DNA from: Clostridia bacterium
GTDB lineage: Bacteria > Bacillota > Clostridia > TANB77 > CAG-465
Length of the DNA stretch: 49,173 nt
Reading direction: 5' to 3'
Assembly (NCBI GenBank): GCA_017626395.1
Contig: JAGAIU010000069.1
Location: forward strand, 98,015-147,187
The position numbers and the translations under genes were made by a program. Positions 25,995 through 36,338 of this stretch are shown here, piece by piece. Position 1 is the first letter of the stretch. Every line of letters starts with the position of its first letter. The notes below the pieces were generated by a model that did not search any database, was not told where the DNA came from, and saw only the letters and a program-made list of their open reading frames with translations.

Positions 25995-28900
25995 ATGAAA
26001 GGAACACTTAAAGGGATTTTTAAAGAGGCTCAAAGAGATTATAAAATTATATCCAAGACTTATAAAATTTTGGTCAAGACTTTTGACTTAAAAATACAAA
26101 TGCATTCAGCAGGCCAATGGATACTAGATAATATGTATATTATCGAAGAACAATATGGTGATATAATTGAAAACAAAAGGGTATTACAAAATAAAAAACT
26201 ACCTGTAATTAGAACACACGATGGACAAAAATGTGTTGCTATTTTTTATTTAGCATATGAACTTATAGAAAATAATACAGGATATATAGATAAAAACATA
26301 ATATACAATTGTTTAAGAGAACATCAAAAACTAACATATTTAACTTCTGAAGAGTTAGATTTATTTGTGTTAATGCTAAAAGTTGCTTTATTAAAATTTA
26401 TTGCAAGAATTGCACTTAATGTAAGTAATTCTCAACTTAAAAAATTAGAAGTTGAAAATATATTAGGAAATAAAGATGCAAATGAGATAAGAAGAGAGTT
26501 TAATTTCTTTAAAGGTGTAAGTAAAGATAGTAAATTATCTGATTTATCTAAAATTAAAAATACAAATACAGCTTTTGTTGAGTATATGTCATATAGACTA
26601 AAAGAAATGGGAACAGAGGGGGAAAAATATTATACTCAACTGCAAGAAGAGATATCTAAACTTGGATTTTCAATTGAAGAAGCTATAGTAAAAGAACATA
26701 TGGAAATAGCTAAAACTACAGACTATATAGGAAGAGCTATTTCTTCATTTAAAGCGTTACAAGGATTAAACTTTAGAGAGATATTTGAAGCTGTAAATAA
26801 AATAGATGAAACTTTGATGCATGATTATACAGATGAGTTTAAAAAATGTGATTACAAAACTAAAGCGAGATATAGAAATTATATAATTAAACTTGCAAAA
26901 AGATATGATTTATCCGAAGTGTATATTGCTAAAAAAGCAATTGCTTGTTCAAAAAAATATAAAATGCACGTAGGATTCTTTCTTATAGGGGATAAGAAAT
27001 ATTTACTTAAAGAAGAATTAGGTAAGTCAGGCTTATCTCAAAAATTACTATATAAAGTATTTGTTCCAGCAAGATCAACTTTATTTATTGTATCATTACT
27101 TGTTATTGCTACAGCACTAACAGTATTAGCATTTAATGTGATACAACCTGGAAATATGTTTATGAAAATTGCAACAGCAATAATAGCTTTTGCATTTGGA
27201 TTAGAATTTGCAGATAAAATAGTAAATTACTTTATTAGAAAAGTAGTAAAACCTAAAATATTACCAAGATTTAACTTTTCTAAAACAGTAGATGAAGAAA
27301 ACAAAACATATATTGTTATGCCAACTATAATTTCGTCACTAGATAAGTTAGATAAGATGTTAGAAAAAATGGAAGTAACATATTTATCTAATACTTCTAA
27401 AAATATATATTATATGTTACTTGGTGACTGTGTTGCAGCAGACACACCAACAATTAAAATGGATGATGATATAGTTGAATATGCTAAAAAAAGATTAGAT
27501 GAGTTAAATAAAAAATATTCAGATGGTGAACGTGTATTATTTAACTTTATGTATAGAAAACGTGTATATTCAAAAGGTGAAGGTTCATACATGGGATGGG
27601 AAAGAAAAAGAGGAGGACTAATGCAATTTAACTGGTTAGTCTTAGGAAAACTTTCTCAAGAGGAAAGAGATAAAGCAATGTATTTAATCTATGATGATAT
27701 AGTTAAATGTAAATATGCTATAACAATAGATGAAGATACAGAACTTTCGCTAAATAGTGCTAAAGAACTTGTTTCTATTATGGCACATCCTTTAAATAAA
27801 CCAAGACTTAACAAATCTAAAACTAGAGTAGTGGAAGGATTTGGACTTATTCAACCAGCAGTAAGTTTAGATATAGAATCTGCTAATAGAAGTCTATTTT
27901 CTAAACTGTTTGGCGGATTTGGCGGTATAGACATTTATACTACTGCATGTTCTAATACTTACCAAGATGCTTTTAAAGAGGCGATATTCTGTGGTAAAGG
28001 TATTTATGATATAGAATTATTTGAAAAATTAGTTGCACCAGAAATACCAGAAAATCTGGTATTAAGTCATGACCTACTAGAAGGTTCAATAATTAAAGCA
28101 GGGCTTGCATCAGACGTAGATGTGCAAGATGGCTTCCCAAATAACTATATAGCATATATGAAGAGAAATCATAGATGGTATAGAGGAGATATGCAAATAA
28201 TTAGATGGTTAATTAGCCCTAAATCTAAATTATCTGTTCTTTCAAAATGGAAGATTTTCGATAACTTAAGAAGACCATTACTTGATGTTGTTGCATTATT
28301 TGCAATGATAGTATCATTATTTATATCTTCTAAAGCATTTGTATATACAGTTCTAGCTTCATTTGTAGCTGTAAACGTTGGATATTTCTTATCGTTTATT
28401 GATTTAATAATATATGGAAGAAAGGGATATAAAAAACAATTACAATATATTCCACTTATTCATGGAATAAGTGCAGATTTACTTACAATGTGCTTTAACT
28501 TTATTACAATACCATATAAATCATATATGTGTTTAAGTGCATTTGGATTATCTTTATATAGAATGTTAATATCACATAAAAAATTACTTGAATGGACAAC
28601 AGGAGAACAACTTGAAAAACAAGCCAAAAGTAAATTATCATTTTACTATAGAAATATGAGTATAAATGTAATAGTAGCTTTAATTATTGTATTATTACCT
28701 CTAGCACTACAAACTAGTGAACTAGTAGCAGTAGATTTTAAATGGTTCGTTGCATTGTCATTTGCACTAGCACCACTTTTATGTTACTTACTAGGAAAAG
28801 ATCATTTATTTGGAAGAATTAAAAGGCTAGATAAAAACGAAGAAAAAGATGTTTTAGAAGTTGCAAAAAGAACATGGACTTTCTTTGATAGTATGATGAA

Positions 28901-31553
28901 TGATACTAATAACTATCTACCAACAGATAACTTCCAAGAAAATAGAAGATATAAAATTGCAAGTAGAACATCATCTACTAACATAGGTTTTGGACTTATG
29001 GCAATAATTAATGCATACGATTTAGGATTTATTACTAAAGAAGATGCAATTGAAAGACTTATTAAAACATATAGATCAATATTAAAACTAGAAAGATGGC
29101 ATGGACATCTATATAACTGGTATAACATTAAAACATTAGAACCATTAAGACCTAGATTTGTTTCAACAGTAGATAGTGGTAACTTTGTTGCAATATTATA
29201 CATAGTAAAAGAATTTTTGAAAGAAGAAAAAAATAAATTATATAACTATATGCCTGGAACAAATGTAGAGAAATTTACAGAAGCAATAGCTGAATTATTA
29301 CTACATACAGAGAATTTAATACAAGAAACAGATTTTAAAGTGTTATATTCACCTGCTAGAAACTTATTCTCAATAGGTTTTGATATTGAACAAGGAAGGC
29401 TTATAGATAGCTATTACGATATGTTAATGTCAGAAAATAGAATTACAAGTTTAGTCGCAATATGTAAGAAGGATGTTACTTCTAAACACTGGTTTGCACT
29501 TGCTCGTAACATGATAGATGTAGATGGATATAAAGGACTTATGTCTTGGTCAGGTACAACATTTGAATACTTTATGCCTTATCTATTTATGAAATCATAT
29601 GAATATACATTAATAGATCAATCAATGTTCTTCTGTGAATATTCACAAATGAAATATGCTAAGAAAAACAAAGTACCATTTGGTATTTCAGAATCAGCAT
29701 ATGCAAAAAGAGATACAGATCTAAATTACCAATATAAAGCTTTTGGTATTCCATGGCTTGGACTAAAAAGAGGTTTAAATTCATCTTTAGTTGTATCTCC
29801 ATATTCTTCAATATTAATGTTAGAATTTGCTCCTAAAAAAGTATATGCTAACTTAAAAGAACTAAAAAAACTTGGAATGTATTCTTCATTTGGATTCTAT
29901 GAATCAATAGATTATACTAAAGAAAATCTACATGATAATATAGACTATGAAGTAATTCGTACATATATGGCACACCATCAAGGTATGGCTTTAACCGCTA
30001 TAAACAACTATATTAATAATGGAGTAATAAGAAATAGATTCCATAGTAATGAAGAAATAAAAGCAACTGAAATATTACTTAAAGAGAGAGAAAGAATTAA
30101 CGTTAAAATTCAAAAGAAGACTAAAGATAAAGAAAATCAATTTAAACAAAAAAATGTACAAAATTACACAACTCATGTTAGTTATACATATGCAGAGAAG
30201 AAGTATGCAACTTTAAACGATGCAAGTACAAATATGAACATAGCTTTCTTAAGAGGTTCAAGACTTTCTTCAATTATAACTAATACAGGTGCTACATATT
30301 TAAAATATAAAGATAAAATAGTAAATAGACAAAGCTATAGTGATCCTAATTCAACAGGTAACTATATATACATAACAGATTTGAAATCAAATAAAATGAT
30401 TTCAACATCAGATTGTAATATTCACAGTATGTATAATAAAAATACAGATTCTTGTAAATGGGTAAGCTCATTAAATAAAATTGAATGTTCACAATCAATC
30501 GGTGAAATTGAAGCTACAATGGACGTATGTATATCTCAAGAATATAACGTTGAGCTAAGAAAAGTTAGTTTATATAATACAACTAATGAAAAACGTGAAG
30601 TTCTTATCAATACATATATGGAACCTGCAATGACAGATTATATGACAAATCTTGTTCACCCTTCATTTAGTAACTTACAAATAGAGACATATTATGATCA
30701 AGAACTAGATACTTTAGTTGCAAGTAAGAGAAAAAGAAGTGATGAAGAAAGTGATTTATTTGTATTTGCTAAACTTATTGGTGTTAAACTAGATAAAGAC
30801 TTTGAAACTGAAAAGAAAAAGCTTTATGACAATGATTTAACAGCATACAATGGTGAACTTACTAGATATCCATTATGGCCAGTATTATCATTTAGAGGAA
30901 AGGTAATACTTGACCCATATGAAAGACAAGATTTCTATTATATGGTTGGTGCATCAGATACAAAATACAAGATATCTAATGCTGTTGTAAGTTTAGATGC
31001 AATTGGAATTGAAGATCAGTTCAAACTTACAGCAGAACTTAACTCGGTAATAGCTAGATATTTAAATCTAGAGCCTACAAAAGCAGAAATATATAATAAC
31101 TTATTGAAACAGGTGTTGTTTAATACAAAAGTTCAAACAGAAAATGATGCTTTCTGGAACGAATCTTTAAATCAATCACTATTATGGAAATACTCTATAT
31201 CTGGAGACTTACCAATAATACTTGTATTTATAGATAACATCAAAAATGCAGGTATAATATCAGAAGTAATAAGATTTATGGATTATGTAAAAAATAGAAA
31301 AATAGATTTAGACATAATCGTAATAATAGACGAAAAAATAAAAGAAAATGGACCTATATACTCATATGTAAGACAAAGATTAGATAGAGCAGTATATATG
31401 GATTATACAAAAGGTAACATCTACGTATTAAATCTTAATAGCTTAAATAAACAAGAAATAACATTGTTATCATTCTTATCTAGAAAAAATATAGAAAGTG
31501 TTGATCAATTTTTATATGTAGATAATGGAGAAAACAATAAAGAAAGTAATTAA
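25995..31553 (+). CDS. Cyclic beta-glucan synthase-like membrane protein (GT84 + glycoamylase-like + beta-sandwich)
   Basis: 1852 aa. Layout: helical N-terminal region (1-350); membrane segments near 358-415; a GT84-type glycosyltransferase domain at about 437-750 with the acidic IDEDTEL motif near 577, HDLLEG near 691 and NHRWYRGDMQIIRW near 725; further membrane helices at about 758-810 and 885-935; a glycoamylase-like domain at about 955-1345 (SRTSSTNIGFGLMAI, MSWSGTTFEYFMP, MAHHQGMAL); and a GH94-type beta-sandwich to the end. NdvB-like enzymes have the same order in one chain of about 2800 aa and build cyclic beta-1,2-glucan. Here the catalytic GH94 barrel is missing from this chain and encoded by the next gene. 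The glucan linkage is inferred. Confidence 0.86.
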   Translation: MKGTLKGIFKEAQRDYKIISKTYKILVKTFDLKIQMHSAGQWILDNMYIIEEQYGDIIENKRVLQNKKLPVIRTHDGQKCVAIFYLAYELIENNTGYIDKNIIYNCLREHQKLTYLTSEELDLFVLMLKVALLKFIARIALNVSNSQLKKLEVENILGNKDANEIRREFNFFKGVSKDSKLSDLSKIKNTNTAFVEYMSYRLKEMGTEGEKYYTQLQEEISKLGFSIEEAIVKEHMEIAKTTDYIGRAISSFKALQGLNFREIFEAVNKIDETLMHDYTDEFKKCDYKTKARYRNYIIKLAKRYDLSEVYIAKKAIACSKKYKMHVGFFLIGDKKYLLKEELGKSGLSQKLLYKVFVPARSTLFIVSLLVIATALTVLAFNVIQPGNMFMKIATAIIAFAFGLEFADKIVNYFIRKVVKPKILPRFNFSKTVDEENKTYIVMPTIISSLDKLDKMLEKMEVTYLSNTSKNIYYMLLGDCVAADTPTIKMDDDIVEYAKKRLDELNKKYSDGERVLFNFMYRKRVYSKGEGSYMGWERKRGGLMQFNWLVLGKLSQEERDKAMYLIYDDIVKCKYAITIDEDTELSLNSAKELVSIMAHPLNKPRLNKSKTRVVEGFGLIQPAVSLDIESANRSLFSKLFGGFGGIDIYTTACSNTYQDAFKEAIFCGKGIYDIELFEKLVAPEIPENLVLSHDLLEGSIIKAGLASDVDVQDGFPNNYIAYMKRNHRWYRGDMQIIRWLISPKSKLSVLSKWKIFDNLRRPLLDVVALFAMIVSLFISSKAFVYTVLASFVAVNVGYFLSFIDLIIYGRKGYKKQLQYIPLIHGISADLLTMCFNFITIPYKSYMCLSAFGLSLYRMLISHKKLLEWTTGEQLEKQAKSKLSFYYRNMSINVIVALIIVLLPLALQTSELVAVDFKWFVALSFALAPLLCYLLGKDHLFGRIKRLDKNEEKDVLEVAKRTWTFFDSMMNDTNNYLPTDNFQENRRYKIASRTSSTNIGFGLMAIINAYDLGFITKEDAIERLIKTYRSILKLERWHGHLYNWYNIKTLEPLRPRFVSTVDSGNFVAILYIVKEFLKEEKNKLYNYMPGTNVEKFTEAIAELLLHTENLIQETDFKVLYSPARNLFSIGFDIEQGRLIDSYYDMLMSENRITSLVAICKKDVTSKHWFALARNMIDVDGYKGLMSWSGTTFEYFMPYLFMKSYEYTLIDQSMFFCEYSQMKYAKKNKVPFGISESAYAKRDTDLNYQYKAFGIPWLGLKRGLNSSLVVSPYSSILMLEFAPKKVYANLKELKKLGMYSSFGFYESIDYTKENLHDNIDYEVIRTYMAHHQGMALTAINNYINNGVIRNRFHSNEEIKATEILLKERERINVKIQKKTKDKENQFKQKNVQNYTTHVSYTYAEKKYATLNDASTNMNIAFLRGSRLSSIITNTGATYLKYKDKIVNRQSYSDPNSTGNYIYITDLKSNKMISTSDCNIHSMYNKNTDSCKWVSSLNKIECSQSIGEIEATMDVCISQEYNVELRKVSLYNTTNEKREVLINTYMEPAMTDYMTNLVHPSFSNLQIETYYDQELDTLVASKRKRSDEESDLFVFAKLIGVKLDKDFETEKKKLYDNDLTAYNGELTRYPLWPVLSFRGKVILDPYERQDFYYMVGASDTKYKISNAVVSLDAIGIEDQFKLTAELNSVIARYLNLEPTKAEIYNNLLKQVLFNTKVQTENDAFWNESLNQSLLWKYSISGDLPIILVFIDNIKNAGIISEVIRFMDYVKNRKIDLDIIVIIDEKIKENGPIYSYVRQRLDRAVYMDYTKGNIYVLNLNSLNKQEITLLSFLSRKNIESVDQFLYVDNGENNKESN

Positions 31554-31584
31554 GAGGTTATATGTAAGAGGAGGTATATGAAAC

Positions 31585-33636
31585 ATGGATAAAGAGGCAC
31601 TAAATCTTAAAGCTTTTAATATGTATGGTGGTTTTAATCAAGCAGGAGATGAATACCATATTTTAAATACAAAGACACCAGTTCCATGGTGTAATGTAAT
31701 GGCAAATGAGCATTTTGGTACTATAGTTTCAAGCTATGGTACCGTGTACTCATATTATAAAAACTCACAAGGATTCAAAATTTCAAATTGGTGCAATGAC
31801 TGGATAAGTTTTAAACAAGGTGAAATATTTGAGGGTATTTATGATAAAAATTATAATATGATATGTGGTTTTGGATACACTAAAATTCTACAAGAAGGCG
31901 ATGATATAAAGAAAGAATTAAATATCTTTATATCTAGCTATGAAAATATAAAAATCCAAAGAATAACATTAAAAAATAATGGAAAAGATACTAAAAAAGT
32001 TAAAATATCATACAGAATAGACCCAGTTATGGGAGTAGTAAAAGATGTAAATAGAAACTATATTCTTTGTAAAGAAATTGAAAATGGAATACAAATGAAA
32101 AATCCATATAGTTTAGAATTTTCAAATTGTATAACATACATCACAGTAGGTGGTATGAGCAAGGAATGCAAAGTAGAATATTTTCCAACAGAATATAAAG
32201 TACAAGTAGAAGTAGAACTTTCAAAAGATGAACAAGCAGAGTTTTCTATTATACTTGGTTGTACAGAAAATATAGAAGATATACAAAAAGTTCAAAAGAA
32301 TTTTACCGAAGTAGATGCAATAGAAAGAGAATATAAAAATACAGCAGATTATTGGAGAAAACTAGTAGTTAAAAATATGAAACTTGAAGACGAGTATTTA
32401 AATATACTTGCTAATGGTTGGTTATTATATCAAACAATAGTATGTAGATTATTTGCACGTTCTGGATTTTATCAATCAGGTGGAGCAATAGGATATAGAG
32501 ATCAATTACAAGATACATTATCTTTAATTAGTTCTTGGCCTGAAAGAACTAGAAAACAAATTGTACTTCATGCAAGTAAACAATTTGAAAAAGGAGATGT
32601 ACTTCACTGGTGGCATGAACATAGTGGTGCAGGAATTAGAACATATTTTAGTGATGACTATTTATGGCTACCATATGTACTTGCTGAATATGTAACAAGA
32701 ACAGGAGATATTTCAGTTCTTGATGAAAAAACTCCATACGTAGAAGATAAACCAATGAATGGTAGAAGAGAAGTATATGACTTATATAGAAATATCGAAA
32801 AATATGATACTGTATATGAACATGCTAAAAAAACTATAAATTATGGCTTAAGTAGAATAAATGAAAGCAATGGTCTTTTACACATAGGAGATGGAGACTG
32901 GAATGACGGCTTTAGCAACATTAGAGGAGAGTCTGTATGGTTAACATTCTTTATGATGAATGTTTTAGAAAAATTTATATATTTAGCAAATATAAAATCA
33001 GATTATAAAGTTGCAAAAGAATATGAAAAGAAAATAGAAGAATTTAAAGCTAGTATTTTAGCAAACACATGGGATACAGACCACTTTGTAAGAGCTTTCT
33101 TTGAAAATGGCGAGATATTAGGTGCTTATTCAAATAACGAATGTAAAATAGACTTAATATCACAAGCTTGGGCTGTAATTTCTATGAAACAGTATGAAGA
33201 TGTACAAGATAAACTAAAAACATGTCTTCAAACAGCAGATAAATATTTAGTAGATAGAAAAGTTGGAATTGTTAAATTGCTATATCCAGCATTTAATAAT
33301 ACAGATAAAAATAATCCTGGATATATTAGAGCATATGTTCCTGGAATAAGAGAAAATGGGGGACAATATACTCATGCATCTGTTTGGCTTGCTAAAGCAT
33401 ATTTTGAAATGAATGAATATAAAAAAGGTGAAGAGATACTAAAATTAATCAATCCAATATCTCATTCAGATACAAAAGAAAAAGCAGATATTTATATGGT
33501 TGAACCATATGTAGTTGCGGCAGATATATATTCAAATAAAGAGCATCCAGGAAGAGGAGGATGGACTTGGTATACAGGTTCTTCTGGTTGGATGTACAAA
33601 GTAATTGAAGATTATTTAGCGGATAATAAAAAGTAA
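31585..33636 (+). CDS. GH94 glycoside phosphorylase
   Basis: 683 aa. An N-terminal beta-sandwich (1 to about 270; VPWCNVMANEHFGTIVSSYGT) precedes an (alpha/alpha)6 barrel with GYRDQLQDTL, HEHSGAGIRTYFSDDYLWLPY and GDGDWNDGF near residue 434; in cellobiose phosphorylase the second Asp of DWND is the general acid. ENGGQYTHASVW is another GH94 hallmark. It lies 31 bases after the GT84 gene, with AGGAGG upstream, so the pair is an operon. Together they look like a split NdvB: membrane synthesis plus phosphorolytic chain-length control or breakdown. A free-standing 1,2-beta-oligoglucan phosphorylase is the alternative; 683 aa is short for it. Confidence 0.9.
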   Translation: MDKEALNLKAFNMYGGFNQAGDEYHILNTKTPVPWCNVMANEHFGTIVSSYGTVYSYYKNSQGFKISNWCNDWISFKQGEIFEGIYDKNYNMICGFGYTKILQEGDDIKKELNIFISSYENIKIQRITLKNNGKDTKKVKISYRIDPVMGVVKDVNRNYILCKEIENGIQMKNPYSLEFSNCITYITVGGMSKECKVEYFPTEYKVQVEVELSKDEQAEFSIILGCTENIEDIQKVQKNFTEVDAIEREYKNTADYWRKLVVKNMKLEDEYLNILANGWLLYQTIVCRLFARSGFYQSGGAIGYRDQLQDTLSLISSWPERTRKQIVLHASKQFEKGDVLHWWHEHSGAGIRTYFSDDYLWLPYVLAEYVTRTGDISVLDEKTPYVEDKPMNGRREVYDLYRNIEKYDTVYEHAKKTINYGLSRINESNGLLHIGDGDWNDGFSNIRGESVWLTFFMMNVLEKFIYLANIKSDYKVAKEYEKKIEEFKASILANTWDTDHFVRAFFENGEILGAYSNNECKIDLISQAWAVISMKQYEDVQDKLKTCLQTADKYLVDRKVGIVKLLYPAFNNTDKNNPGYIRAYVPGIRENGGQYTHASVWLAKAYFEMNEYKKGEEILKLINPISHSDTKEKADIYMVEPYVVAADIYSNKEHPGRGGWTWYTGSSGWMYKVIEDYLADNKK

Positions 33637-33642
33637 AATTAA

Positions 33643-33670
33643 AAAATGTCTAACATAGGTTAGGCATTTT
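33643..33670 (+). terminator. Terminator of the GT84/GH94 operon
   Basis: AAAATGTCTAAC/GTTAGGCATTTT stem (one G-U pair), 4-base loop, T run. Confidence 0.82.
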
Positions 33671-33673
33671 TGT

Positions 33674-33703
33674 TTGACATAATTATATTTTATGTTGTAT
33701 AAT
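33674..33703 (+). promoter_or_regulatory. Promoter of the orphan operon at 33743
   Basis: TTGACA, 18-base spacer, TATAAT. The -10 box lies downstream of an in-frame ATG at 33692, which therefore cannot be the start. Confidence 0.8.
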
Positions 33704-33742
33704 TTTAATGTATATGCTAATATGAAAAAGAGAGGTGGCATT

Positions 33743-35149
33743 ATGCAAAAGTTTCCAATTAAACATTCAAAAGGTAATTATACAGTTAGATTAGCAAATA
33801 ATGTTTTAAATGCTAAAAATGAAAAAATTATTTTAGATATGCTATACGAACAACAAAAGCACGTTAAAAATTACAACGGTGGCGGAAGAGAGGCATTAGA
33901 TCAAGTTAATAGCAATCTTTTAATTAATTTTTATAATATACTTGCAAATACAGGATGCAAATTAAATTTAATAAAAGGTCATAATGAAAATTTTAAATAT
34001 TCTAAGGAATTATATGATATATGTGCTTCAGAGCAAATGGTGTTAAATTTAGGTGATTCTTTAAAAACAGATAAGTCTAAAGATGTTGTATCTGAAGATT
34101 TTAGAAAATGCTTACATGCATATGAAGACGAAAAAATGCAAAAGGTTGCTTTCTGGGCAAATAGAATAGCACATGGTTGTACTGATGAAATAGGAACATT
34201 TACAGAGCAATTCTTAGGTTCTTCAGCTACAGAAGATGAAGCAAAGAAAAAGAAAAAGATTTTTTTGAGTAGAGTTGCTGATGCAAATAAAAATTTTGAT
34301 GAAAAAGCACAATATAAGTTTAATCAGTCTGGACTATCAATTCTTTTAAGTAAAGATGGTTTTGATTTTGATACATGTACTGATCCGGATTTTGTTAAAG
34401 CAAAAGATTTAATGAGAGTATCAAAAATTCCATGTAGAGATGCCAGTGCAATGAAGAACTTTATTTATTGTAATAAACTTCAAACTATGACAAATAACTT
34501 CTATGCTTTTAAGGATAATGCTGTAGAAAATTTAATGTTACATTTAAATGATCCTCAAATTGATGAGGAGGATAAGCATATTGAAGGATTTAGAATTGTA
34601 GATAAGGATATGAAAGGAAGAAAGGGAGAAGATTTATCTAGAGTTGTTTTAGTTAATAAAAGTATGTATGACATTTATTTAAAAAATAATGATTCTGTTA
34701 ATTTTACAGATAAACATATAGATAGTTATACTACTAGTGGTTATCTTCCTGATTCTAAAAAATATTCAGCAAGAACTCAACTAAAAAGTACATTTTCAGA
34801 TAGATATATAAGTTCTAATACAATGAATGCATTGATGGAAAAATGTTCTGTTTCTGTATTTCATATTCCAGATAAGAGTTTTGAAAAAGAAGGGGCAATT
34901 TTAAATGAAACATATCCACCAATAGTAGAATGTATGGCATATAATGGCGGAAATATATATGATATAACTCCATCAGCTAGAAAAGAAAAAGGCCTTGAAA
35001 AATACTTAAAAGATCAAGAAATATTAAACGAGAATAATGATAAAAAATATGGTGGTAACTCTGAAAGAATGTATTCAGAGAAAAAAATAGAAAAGAAAGC
35101 TAAATCTATTATTCAAACACTTGAAAATGGAAATGTTAGGAGGATATAA
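33743..35149 (+). CDS. Orphan protein, 468 aa
   Basis: Starts at ATG 33743 (MQKFPIKHSKGNYTVRL), with AGAGGTGG upstream and the promoter just before it; an upstream in-frame ATG at 33692 overlaps the promoter. It has no signal peptide or membrane segment. The composition is hydrophilic with scattered cysteines, a YNGGGREALDQV segment near residue 37 and a Lys/Glu-rich C-terminal tail (SEKKIEKKAKSIIQTLENG). No domain is recognised. It is followed at two bases by the next ORF, so they form an operon. Confidence 0.68.
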   Translation: MQKFPIKHSKGNYTVRLANNVLNAKNEKIILDMLYEQQKHVKNYNGGGREALDQVNSNLLINFYNILANTGCKLNLIKGHNENFKYSKELYDICASEQMVLNLGDSLKTDKSKDVVSEDFRKCLHAYEDEKMQKVAFWANRIAHGCTDEIGTFTEQFLGSSATEDEAKKKKKIFLSRVADANKNFDEKAQYKFNQSGLSILLSKDGFDFDTCTDPDFVKAKDLMRVSKIPCRDASAMKNFIYCNKLQTMTNNFYAFKDNAVENLMLHLNDPQIDEEDKHIEGFRIVDKDMKGRKGEDLSRVVLVNKSMYDIYLKNNDSVNFTDKHIDSYTTSGYLPDSKKYSARTQLKSTFSDRYISSNTMNALMEKCSVSVFHIPDKSFEKEGAILNETYPPIVECMAYNGGNIYDITPSARKEKGLEKYLKDQEILNENNDKKYGGNSERMYSEKKIEKKAKSIIQTLENGNVRRI

Positions 35150-35151
35150 GC

Positions 35152-35499
35152 ATGGAAGGGAATAAAATCAAAGATTTATTTATACAAGAAAGATATGATG
35201 AAGTTATCACATCTTTAGAAGAAATATTTAGAAAACTATTTATAGATATGTTGGATTATAAAAAAGATGAAGTTAAAGAAAATTATCAAGATTTAGATTA
35301 TGATAGAATAGCTTTAGTAGTTGCAGATTACTATCCAAGATATAGACAAGATATAATAAACTTAACCCATGCAGAATATAGAGAAGAAAATACATACCTT
35401 GATGTAATCAATATAATGCTTTCTACATATTCATATATATTAGATACATATAAAGAAGATTACGAAGAAGAAGAATTTTATTTTGAAGGTATCGAATAA
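35152..35499 (+). CDS. Small acidic helical orphan protein
   Basis: 115 aa. Its RBS AGGAGG lies in the end of the upstream gene, implying coupled translation. The sequence is mostly helical, ending in an acidic stretch (YKEDYEEEEFYFEG). The motif NLTHAEYREENTYLDVINIML is notable but unassigned. It may be a partner of the 468-aa protein; this is inference from coupling only. Confidence 0.62.
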   Translation: MEGNKIKDLFIQERYDEVITSLEEIFRKLFIDMLDYKKDEVKENYQDLDYDRIALVVADYYPRYRQDIINLTHAEYREENTYLDVINIMLSTYSYILDTYKEDYEEEEFYFEGIE

Positions 35500-35502
35500 A
35501 AG

Positions 35503-35531
35503 TTGACATAACCCTCGAAAAATGGTATAAT
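35503..35531 (+). promoter_or_regulatory. Promoter of the orphan gene at 35590
   Basis: TTGACA, 17-base spacer ending ATGG, TATAAT. It starts four bases after the upstream stop codon. Confidence 0.82.
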
Positions 35532-35589
35532 ATAAAAGATGATTTTAGTTTATACTAATTAAAAATTTTTGAATTAGGGGGTAGAGGAA

Positions 35590-36144
35590 ATGGACATTGT
35601 AACATTATGCAATATTTTTAATTTTAAATGTACTAAGGAAGTTGAAAGAAATACAAAAGTAAAACAGCTAGTATCGTACATAAACCAAAATCAGATTGAG
35701 TATTCAGAAGTAGGAGAAAAAGTAATATCAAGAGATGCATTTTTGAGATTTTTAGAAAATATTAACTCAATAGCAAGTGCAGCTAAGGTATTAAGCGAAT
35801 ATAAGAATTTAAGTGCAATAGGATTAAATCCTGAACTTGTAGCAAAATTCTTTAACGTGTATCCGCCAGAAGGTTATAACTATCCTGGAAGTTTTGTTTC
35901 AGAGTTAATAACAGATAGTGAGTACTTAAAATTGGCTTCTATAGAGTGGACAAACGAGCATATATTAAGATTTTCTTTTGATAAAATATTAGAAGTTAAA
36001 GGAAAAAGATTAACCATCAAAGACAATACTTTAACAGAAGAAAACGAACTTGATTATATGCCAGGTACACATCAAAATGTAGAGTCATTAAAAACAGCAA
36101 AGAAAAATAACATATTAAAAAGAGCAATAGAGAGTCTAGATTAG
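35590..36144 (+). CDS. Orphan protein, 184 aa
   Basis: Starts after GGGGGTAGAGG. It is hydrophilic and mostly helical in the first half (DAFLRFLENINSIASAAKVLSEYK), with a central YPPEGYNYPGSF segment and a basic end. No family is recognised and no signal peptide or CGG codon is present. It is a monocistronic unit between the preceding operon and tig, with promoter and terminator of the same style as the other orphans. Confidence 0.65.
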   Translation: MDIVTLCNIFNFKCTKEVERNTKVKQLVSYINQNQIEYSEVGEKVISRDAFLRFLENINSIASAAKVLSEYKNLSAIGLNPELVAKFFNVYPPEGYNYPGSFVSELITDSEYLKLASIEWTNEHILRFSFDKILEVKGKRLTIKDNTLTEENELDYMPGTHQNVESLKTAKKNNILKRAIESLD

Positions 36145-36154
36145 ACTCTCTATT
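36126..36154 (+). terminator. Terminator of the orphan gene at 35590, overlapping its stop
   Basis: AATAGAGAGTCTA/TAGACTCTCTATT stem with a 3-base loop; the TAG stop (36142-36144) opens the descending arm. Confidence 0.85.
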
Positions 36155-36166
36155 TTCTTATATTTA

Positions 36167-36201
36167 AACTTGTATGATATATTATTTGTGAACTACAAAT
36201 A
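36167..36201 (+). repeat. Copy 1 of a 35-bp intergenic module
   Basis: Contains ATTATTTGTGAACTACA (36181-36197), found again at 40937-40953, preceded in both by a -10-like hexamer (TATGAT here) at the same distance. It lies between the orphan terminator and the tig promoter. Confidence 0.5.
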
Positions 36202-36264
36202 GAATTAATGAACAAAAGCTAGCTTTATGTATATAAGATAGTAGGATAATATTGGTAAAAGGGG

Positions 36265-36292
36265 TTGAAAAATATATATTTTGTGATATAAT
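36265..36292 (+). promoter_or_regulatory. Promoter of tig
   Basis: TTGAAA, 16-base spacer, TATAAT. Confidence 0.7.
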
Positions 36293-36338
36293 ATAGGAGT
36301 TAAATTAACTAAATTTTTTATGTAGTGGAGGAATTAAA

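Noticed and set aside
33692..33742. Upstream ATG at 33692 as the start of the 468-aa protein
   Set aside because: The TATAAT box (33698-33703) lies downstream of it, so the transcript would not contain it; ATG 33743 has a proper RBS.
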